Source: Ustulina deusta
Lineage: Eukaryota > Ascomycota > Sordariomycetes > Xylariales > Xylariaceae
Length of the DNA: 64,000 bases
Direction of reading: 5' to 3'
Assembly: GCA_023159155.1 (NCBI GenBank)
Contig: JAJNNX010000067.1
Location: 62,001 to 126,000, forward strand
Below are positions 56,251 to 64,000 of the stretch, in pieces (the first letter of the stretch is position 1; every line of letters starts with the position of its first letter). The position numbers and the translations under genes are program-made. The notes beneath the pieces were generated by a model that saw only the letters and a program-made list of their open reading frames with translations, had not been told where the DNA came from and searched no databases.

Positions 56251-57956
56251 TTTTGCTCCAAGAGTCTCAGGAAACAGGAAGACAAGGTGGAATCTCCGCG
56301 GACACTATAATAGCATCACGAGCTTTCACGACTGACCGGACCGCTGAGACCATTTTATATACTCGAAGAGCGATTCCTTCTACTCAGGATGCCTTCATCC
56401 GTGCCGCCGCACCTAGGTCATCGCTATCTGCTACCAGCACGATGGCCTGAAATAGAATACCTCTCATGATTCAGCTAGGCTTTAGCTCCGAAGCTAATGG
56501 ATTGGGGCTTTTGCGAAGCTGACTTGAGTCTGAGAAGTTGGAAGGCATGTCCCGTGGAGGCTCAAGATTAACACCTCATCCCACTGGCTCAGACAGTCAC
56601 TATCATGGTTTGAATGCTCAGGTTTCCAAGTCCTTCAAGAGCCGTCCTCGCGACCGGCCCGAGGCGTTGTCGTCATTTCGGCAATACTTGTTGGCGATTG
56701 GGCAGCCTCAAAACTAGTCATCGAATCCTCTGATACCAGGTAAAGCTCCAAAAATAAACACTGAAGTGGAATAAGGGTATCATGGATACCTAGCCCATTC
56801 CTCATATGAAGAGATACGCTGAATTCCTACGCATCTAAGTATGACAGAGTAACGAATGTATGGGGGACTCACTGATCAAAGACAAACGCAATTAAACACA
56901 ACGAATATAACAAATATATCTAATTGACTCGTGTAGCAGCGGTTGAAGCTATTCTAGACCACCGTGATAAGTGGAAGGCATAAGTGAGTCCTTTCCAGCC
57001 ACTTAGAGACTAGAACACCTATGCCTCGCCACAGTTGCCTCACTTCACTCCAACATCATCTCGTATAATGTCCCACGTGGCCCGTTAAGTCTCGGTGAGG
57101 TATCCGCCATGCCAGAACCGACAATGGTGTGAGACTCTGGGTGTACAAGGCTTATTAGACCGTGATATGGGACACAAGATGATTGGGTCATGTTCGTCTG
57201 AGCGAGTGAAAGAATATCGGATCGTGGGATGGGATGAGAGTCATGCAAGAATCCTTGGACATGGATTGCTTACACTGGGGGAGAGGGACAGGGGTCTCCA
57301 GGGTAGGTGTACAGTGAGGGAAAGAGGTTGTTCAAAACGACCCGATCGCGTGAGATGAAGAGAGAAGAAGAGAGGAGATCGATGGAATTTGAAGGTGGGA
57401 AAGGCCCAGTACTTAGTAAATATTTAAGTAGGACGGGAGAGCCTAGACCGCGCAGCGGCTCACCCCTGTAACAAAGGTGGCACAGTATTAGATGACGTGA
57501 GACATTGCACCTGCATGTGGCGTCGTCACTTATAGTCTTATCATAGTTGCGGCTGAAGAGGAGCATCACACTCCAAAACTTCTTTGCGGCCCCTAGATCG
57601 ATGGCCTCCCGCCCAATCAGCACGGAGGGGGGGGGGGGGTTGTCAACGGGCTCGTCGACCCGATCTTGATTTATCAGCCCTACTCTTGTCTTGGAGCAGG
57701 GAACGTCGCGTAGTACCACATATATACCCTTAATTCGAACATGGAGTTAACGGCGTCGTTTTTTCCGTAAACGGGAATTAGGTAATTGATTCAACATTGA
57801 TAAATCAGCCTGCTATTGCCTTAGAGAAAGAAAGTTGCAGCTGTCCTAGCCGCATCACAGACTTTCCAAGGTATATCATCAATCTACTGGGCCCAACAAT
57901 ACTCAAGTACTATCACTACCACTACCTCGATCACAGAGGGACAGAAAACACAAGAG
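56251..57956. promoter_or_regulatory. Divergent intergenic region between FAD oxidase and SDR, 1.7 kb
   Basis: Promoter region of both genes, long for this cluster. Contains a G13 tract (57627-57639) and CCG-N4-CGG at 57765-57774, the same spacing as one site in the cyclase promoter. A minus-strand frame (57270-57719) has no known motif. Confidence 0.4.
57627..57639 (+). repeat. G13 homopolymer
   Basis: Thirteen consecutive G about 320 bp upstream of the SDR start. Confidence 0.9.
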
Positions 57957-59143
57957 ATGACGCACAATTTTGATATCACGCCTGAGCAGCAGGCCGGCCA
58001 GCTTCACTTCCTCAAAAGTCAAGTCATGGAGACCAAGGCGCCCATGCTGAAGCGGAAAGACGCCGACCTCAGCGGCCAGACGGCCATCGTCACGGGCGGC
58101 AACATCGGCGTGGGCCTCGAGACGGGCAGGCAGCTTCTCGCCCTCGGCGTGAGCAAGCTTATCCTCGCCGTCCGCAACGAGGAAGGCGGCCGGGCAGCGG
58201 CGGAGATGCTGCTAGCCCCGCGCAAGGACGGCCCGCAGAAGGTCGAGGTGTGGAGACTCGACCTCTCTGAGTACGCGTCGGTGACGGCCTTCGCCGAGCG
58301 CGTCGGGCAGCTCGACAAGAGGCCTGACATCGTCGTGCTCAACGCGGGCATTCTCTCCGCCAAGGCCGGGCTCAACCCGTCGACGGGTCATGACGTCGAC
58401 ATCCAGACCAACTACTTGTCCACCGTGCTGCTGCTCGTGCTCCTCCTGCCCATTGTCAAGTCAAAGCCCTCGGGCGCCACGGCCGTCAAGAACCCAGTGC
58501 CACATATCTCCGTCGTCTCGACCGTCATGGCGCACTGGACCAAGTTCGAGGAACGCAACACCGACCCGCTACTCCCGGCCTTCGACAGCGAGGACCCGAC
58601 GCGCTTCGACATGGAGGAGCGCTACAGCGCCAGCAAGCTGCTCGCCCTCATGTTCCTCGCCGAGCTGGCCCGCCGCATCCCGAGCGACGTCGCTGTGCTC
58701 AATGCCCCGACGCCCGGAATGACCCGCGGCTCGGGCTTCATGCGCCAGACTGCCGGCACCATTCTTGGCTTCGTCATCAATATCTACTACCGCATATTTG
58801 GCCACCCGTGCGACGTCGGCGCTAGTCAGGTCATGGCAGCGGCCGTCAAGGCTGGGCCCGAGTCTCACGGGCAGTTCATGGAGAACGGGAAGCAGCGGCC
58901 GTGAGTACAATTATTTTCCTTTCCCTGTTTCTCTCTATGTTGAAGTCTTTTCTTCCGTCCTTTAAGATTCAAGGAAGCAGAGAACCTCTGCTAACACATC
59001 CGCTGATATATCACAGTCTACCTCTCATTATGTACACTTCACAGGGAGAGAAAGTGACTAAACAGCTATGGGAAGAGACTATGCAAGAGCTGTCATTCGC
59101 TGGTGTTGAACAGATCATCAATGATCTTGGTACTTCTCGATGA
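57957..59143 (+). CDS. Short-chain dehydrogenase/reductase
   Basis: Exons 57957-58900 and 59017-59143 give 356 residues. NAD(P)-dependent alcohol/ketone oxidoreductase with a Rossmann fold. After a ~38-residue N-terminal extension: TAIVTGGNIGVGLETGRQLL (TGxxxGxG), VWRLDLSEYASV, VVLNAGIL (NAG), a Ser in ISVVSTVM, and the catalytic YSASK (YxxxK). The C-terminal exon adds LPLIMYTSQGEKVTKQLWEE and an amphipathic helix, as in fungal SDRs of the retinol-dehydrogenase-like type. It lies in the cluster between FAD oxidase and P450, so interconversion of alcohol and ketone on the terpene skeleton is likely. Confidence 0.9.
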
Positions 59144-59984
59144 TCCCTATCTAATATAGCTAGAGGCGCGATGTCGGTGTGGGCTGTAATTAGCTACTTA
59201 TGCAGGGAGAAAGGGAATCTAGATCTTGATTCCTTGAAGGGGTCATGGCAAAGTAATATTTCTTATATTCACATTTCGCCCGTTTATCAACTTCATAGTA
59301 TACTTATCCTTCTAAATCTCCAAGTGAAGGGAGAAGTAGGTAAGGGGGTGTCGGAACTGTCACAGAAAAGACGACGCCATTAATGCCATGTTTGAATTAA
59401 CGGTAATTATATTATAAAACTAAAGCTTAGATAAGAAAAGGAATTTAAGCAACAGGTGTTCGAAGTCAATATATACATATACAAATATACAGGTATAATT
59501 ACAGGACCCAACAGGAACCTCACGCCATTTCGCATCGTATAAATCACAATTGACGCAGACATCTAGATAACGAGCGTGAAACTGACAGACTAGCTCAAAG
59601 TATGACGCCAGAGGGGAAGTTGGATTGCTATCTTGCTGGCTCGGGATATGGTCCAATAGGATGTTGTCTTCCAAAGCAGTATTACTGCAGATACATCCCT
59701 TGTAATCCCTTGTATACTCCGTAGATAAAAATAGCAAATTTACTGGCGTGGAATGCCGGTCATTCTCTTTCCAGGTGAATCCTCCGAAGTCCTGACTAGA
59801 CTTGACCGCTGCCCAATACAGAAAACCGCCGAGTGGGATTTCACTTTGGGGGGGGGGGGGGGGGGGGGGATGATGGAAGAAAGTCATGTAAATGCTTACA
59901 CTCTGCTCTCCTACTTAATCTACTAGTCAAGGCAAAGACGAGGCCTAGTCGAGATTTTGTCAGCTCCATTATCCACTATCCAAT
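59144..59984. other. Intergenic, 0.84 kb
   Basis: SDR 3' flank and promoter of the third P450. Holds the G22 tract listed next. Minus-strand frame 59420-59887 is open only through that tract and is unsupported. Confidence 0.5.
59848..59869 (+). repeat. G22 homopolymer upstream of the third P450
   Basis: Twenty-two consecutive G ending 115 bp before the P450 start codon; could form a quadruplex and is likely length-variable. Confidence 0.93.
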
Positions 59985-62479
59985 ATGGCTTTACTCGATT
60001 TTTATACGCCGTACGCGGTGCTAGGTCTCGTAATCCTTGCGGCCACGTCCTATGTGGCCTACCAAACCATCTTCTCGCCGCTCGCCCGTGTACCCGGCCC
60101 ATTTTTGGCGAAATTGAGCCAGCTGTACCTCGTCTACCTCGAGCTTTCAGGCCAGGCTCATCGCATGTTGATGAAATTGCACGAGAAGCATGGCCACGTT
60201 GTGCGTACTGGTCCGACCACTCTGTGCGTGCCCGTCCCCCCTTTTGTAGTTTTCACTGAATGTTTGACACTGGCTTAGAGACATTGTTCACCTTTTCCTC
60301 GACCATTTTACTGATCACCCTATAGGAGTATTGCCGAACCAACCGCGTTTTACGAGATTTACCGTCCGTTTCCCCGTTCCTTCCTCCTCGATTCTGCCCG
60401 AGCTCCTCTGGTTAATGTCTTGCAACCCCTGATAGCCCATGGCTGTCCGTGTCTTAAAGTTTAAATTCTCCTTCTAACAAACATGTTCCAATTTAGGCGC
60501 CGGTAATAAGTTCGTCAAAACGGACGCGAGGATCAGCACTCGCGATAAAGGGGTTACGTGGGATATGGTCAACGAAACAGACGAGAAGATCCATGGAGAA
60601 AGCAGGCGTCTTGTCGCACGCGCATACGCTATGGACACGATGGTTAATCTTGAACCTATGATAGATGAATTGATTATCGACCTTCTTCGCAAGTTACGCG
60701 AGCTACAGGGCCAACGGATCGATCTAGGCCATTGGGTACAGCTATATGCTTTCGGTACGTTTCCGGTCTTTTTTTCATTTTTTTCATCCCGTCTCTGGAC
60801 AGAAGGAGAAGGACTAGGTGTGAATGGTAAAATGAGATGTCGCTCTGTTACACAGCGCACTCAGCAATGGACGGGGATGCCCCCTATGTATACATAGGTG
60901 CTTTGTCACTCACCAAGAAATCGAGAAGGCAAATTATCAGTGGGGGATCAACTGCTGATGAAGCTGAATCTACCAGACGGCTCATTCATTTACTAAACAT
61001 TCTTTACTAACATATGTCTAGACGTCGTTGGCTCTATCACTTTCTCCCGCCCTTTCGGCTTCGTCGAAGAGGGCGATGATAACGGCTTATTCGATCGCCT
61101 GTACGCTGCACTTTCCTCTTTGCTCTTTCCTTCCCCCACCCTCTTTTAAGGTCGAATAGCACTAAAAAAAAAAAAAAAGGCAGCAGATCTTCCATTCCAT
61201 AGTGTGGGTGGCCTACGCCCAATGGGTCTACCACATCAACCGCCTAATCTTGACGCCTCTGATCGGCTCTTGCCTCGCACTCACGGATCAGGACTCTTAC
61301 TTTATCGACGTAGCCTCAAAACGGATCCGTGAACGCGAGTCTCACGGCGGCAACGCCAAGGACCTGCTGGGCCAGATGCTCGCGACGCAGCAAGTCAAGC
61401 CGCAGTTCCTCGACTCCCACATCCTCCATATGATCTCCACCAACGTCCTCGCGGGAAGCGACACGACTAGCACCGCTCTGCGGGCCACCCTCTGGCTGCT
61501 CTGTACGCACCCGGAAGTTCTTGCGCGCCTGCGGGCTGAGCTTCTTGAGAAGATGGCGGAAGACGGTCCTGAGGAAAACAAAGGGGGCAACGAAAATCGG
61601 ACGGGAGTGTGGAAGTTTACTAAGTCAGAACAGTGCCCATATCTGCAAGCTGTGCTCTACGAGAGTCTCCGACTATTCCCTCCTGCTGCTGTTACGCTCG
61701 ACAGGGTGGTTCCCGCAGGTGGGATGATGGCCGGACCACACAATGTGCCGGCTGGGGTAGGTTCTTTTCCTTGTTTTCTAGCTCGACTTGTCCCTTATCC
61801 CAAGTCCTCTTCCCTGAGCTAATTTGGGAGTACGATAGACCGTCGTCGGCACAAGCCCTTGGGTAATTCAGCGGCTGCCCGAGCTCTGGGGCTCCGACGC
61901 CGATAAGTTCCGCCCAGAGCGCTGGTTAGACAAGGAGACCGAGTCACAGCGCCGTAAGTTCATCAATTTACCCTATAATTTTCTTTATTTCTCTCTCATC
62001 TCCATCCTACATCCCGAGAACGGCTGTTAGCATACTGATGATACCTCATGTCATCACGATACAGAGCGCTATTTTTTCGCCTTTGGTCGCGGATCGCGGT
62101 TTTGTCTTGGGCGCAGTAAGTTCTTCCGAAAGTTAAATCCAGAAAATATTCAAGCTGACAGGTTTTGTAGATATCAGCTGGATTGAGATGGAAAAGGTAT
62201 GCTATCTACTGATGCTACTTACGCGAGCAACAACTCTGGAAGAGCGACGGTGAACTGACTACGGTCATGTAGCTTGTTCCTACTCTAATCATGAACTTTG
62301 ACATCGAAATCGAGATGGATGGAAATATAGGCGAGAAGAACGCGTAAGATCAGGCTCCCAAATGCCCCTTGTCATGTCTGGCGTCTAGTTGGGTGTTTCA
62401 GCTAGCTAACATTAATGATAGGGGGCTCCTTTACCTTGACGGGCCGTATGCTCGACTTACCGCTCGGGAAAACATTTAG
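59985..62479 (+). CDS. Cytochrome P450 (third of four), ten exons
   Basis: Exons 59985-60223, 60326-60363, 60497-60754, 61022-61100, 61180-61756, 61839-61953, 62065-62115, 62171-62196, 62273-62343 and 62422-62479; 503 residues. Anchor at ~10-28, then SPLARVPGPFLAKLSQLYLV. GNKFVKTDARI and VVGSITFSRPFGFVEEGDD are typical of pisatin-demethylase-like fungal P450s. I-helix VLAGSDTTSTAL, ExxR in YESLRLFPPA, PERW, heme loop FAFGRGSRFCLGR with Cys449. The fifth exon uses an AG after an A16 run (61163-61178); other acceptors nearby break the frame. Exons of 38, 51, 26 and 58 nt make this the most fragmented P450 here. The last exon is less certain. Confidence 0.82.
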
Positions 62480-63170
62480 AGCATGTAGATAGGACTTTCA
62501 AGTGCCGAAGACCATCGAGTGAAGAGATAGACACCGTCATGGAAGTTTGCGGCCATGTTTTCATGGCAAAGGGGTTTGGGGTCGTGCATTTGTTTTCTCC
62601 AAGAATACTGTCCTCGGGTGAAAGTAGAGCTACATGGCAAACAGGTTACAGTCGTCTCAGAAACTATGAATATAGGTCTCTAGTATAAATCTTCGAACGT
62701 CGGTTAGTTACTAGTTTGTCATCATATTCATGCTTTGTTCAGCCAATCAATGACCCCACGGACAGCTTCGCTTGACCTATTAAAATTTACTCATGTATGA
62801 TGAGCGATCAGCTACACGAGTATCATATACGGCAACTTTGAATAATAGCTGAACAGAGAGAATAAAAAGGTAAGAAAATTTCTCCCGCTCTTTGCCATCA
62901 CAATTTAGTCGCTCCGCGTAGACATACATAATGGGACTGGTTGCCTAATGGGGCAATCCCCGGCTTCTGTATTCGGCCCAGAGAACGGAACGGCTGGAGC
63001 AGTTGGTGGTAATAACCAATAACTAAGTAATTATACACTGATCGTCTAATATGTTGGGGAAAATATTCTAAGTTTATTTCATATGATCTGTTAATGTCTG
63101 TCCCTCTTACACCTTAACATTTTTCCTGTCATCGTGATCAAGCACCACACATCACAAAATTTTATACATC
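62480..63170. promoter_or_regulatory. Upstream region of the fourth P450
   Basis: 0.69 kb. Contains GAGAACGGAA at 62981-62990, identical to a 10-mer in the cyclase/P450 promoter. No gene seen. Confidence 0.4.
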
Positions 63171-64000
63171 ATGAGCAATTCGCGAGTCATATACGAACCA
63201 TGGGTTGACAAGCTCAAGACTCATTGGCTCGTTACTCTGGGAACCCTGGTGAGTTCAGGGGACGCACGAATACAGTGTTAGAGTTGTAGTGTCTCATTTA
63301 CTGACAGATATTTACTTAGTATCTAAGCTACCAAATTGGACTTATCATTTACAACCTATTCTTTCATCCCTTGGCCAAAGTTCCGGGGCCGCTGCTGGGA
63401 CGGAGTACCTTGGTAAGGCGATATATAATGTACCTTGATGGTGTCTGGGTTCTCTTGACCTTTTCGTTCGGCACAGCGACTCATTACTTCGTGCTTGCTA
63501 GCTATGGCGGTTCTGGGATACGACGAGCGGGAAACATCACAAGCACATGCTAGATATGCATGCGAAATACGGCACGTCACCTATCTACTTTCTCGCTTTT
63601 CATAGGTCGTCAAGACGTGATATCGGAGTCGAACACCGCGGGAGATTACTGACGTTACTAATATACCAATCTCTGCGAAGGCCACGTGGTGCGAGTTTCC
63701 CCCAACGAGCTGAGTTTCTCGACTGTGCAGTCTTACCGTGATATCTACGGCGTCCCGCCTCCTGGGGGCCAGCATTGCATCAAGACCGAGATGTATGACA
63801 TAATCGGCAGCGGCTTCAAGACGGCGGACATAGCCTCAGAGCGCGACCCGCAAGTGCACGCGCAGAAGAAAAAACACCTTACACCCGCTTTCTCGGCCCG
63901 CGCCCTGGTGGCCCAGGAAGCTATCATCCATCGGTGTCTAGACGCCTTTGTGGCCAAGATCGGGCCCGTCAGCCAGCGGTCGCCAGAGCTAGGGATTAAC
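63171..64000 (+). CDS. Cytochrome P450 (fourth), 5' part only
   Basis: Runs off the window; heme domain not visible. Exons 63171-63248, 63320-63412, 63502-63571 and 63681-64000+ give about 186 residues. YLSYQIGLIIYNLFFHPLAK then VPGPLLGRSTL is the membrane-hinge segment; LWRFWDTTSGKHHKHMLDMH, KYGHVVRVSPNELSFSTVQS and YRDIYG follow the usual P450 beta-1 order, then ASERDPQVHAQKKKHLTPAF. The third intron appears to start with GC (GCACGT at 63572), since only that join restores KYGHVV. Resembles the P450 at 52.1 kb. Likely another tailoring oxygenase of the cluster. Confidence 0.8.

Overview
The window is a piece of a filamentous ascomycete (Pezizomycotina) chromosome. Genes carry many short introns (about 50-100 nt, GTRNGT donors, CTAAC-type branch points, CAG/TAG acceptors). 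HET-domain, BTB, GT15/GT32, DUF7924-like and fungal Zn2Cys6 proteins are present. I assign no species; Sordariomycetes is only a guess. I found no tRNA, rRNA or CRISPR. Exon models below were worked out by hand from splice signals, reading phase and family motifs.

Left half (1-39 kb), mostly conserved genes with accessory islands: 3' end of an amino acid permease; a small acidic protein; two divergent Golgi glycosyltransferases (GT32-like and GT15); ALB1 (pre-60S biogenesis), whose second exon lies beyond a microsatellite-filled intron; a HET-domain protein; a nine-exon divergent protein kinase; a decayed prolyl aminopeptidase; a BTB-like protein with a 48-bp minisatellite; and a DUF7924-like protein with a PD-(D/E)XK-like motif. 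Next come a metalloreductase and a CTR copper transporter, transcribed divergently from a shared 1-kb region, and cytosolic tyrosyl-tRNA synthetase in ten exons, one only 11 nt long. The block ends with a secreted PNGase A, a tyrosinase with an 18-bp tandem duplication, a secreted PEBP-fold protein and a broken HET gene.

Right part (about 39.9 kb to the window edge) reads as a sesquiterpenoid biosynthetic cluster. It holds an aristolochene-synthase-like class I terpene cyclase, four cytochromes P450 (the last cut by the window end), a BBE-type FAD-linked oxidase, a short-chain dehydrogenase, a Zn2Cys6 regulator and, at the left edge, a prenylcysteine-oxidase-like flavoprotein. This gene content resembles eremophilane clusters of the PR-toxin type. 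The simplest reading is that the cyclase makes a bicyclic hydrocarbon that the P450s, SDR and flavin oxidase then oxidise. A pseudogenised MFS transporter and a fragment of a second regulator lie between the flavoprotein and the cyclase, so the export function appears lost inside this window.

The intergenic space contains AT-rich islands and several gene relics. Some relic stops are CpA-to-TpA changes of the kind made by repeat-induced point mutation (RIP).
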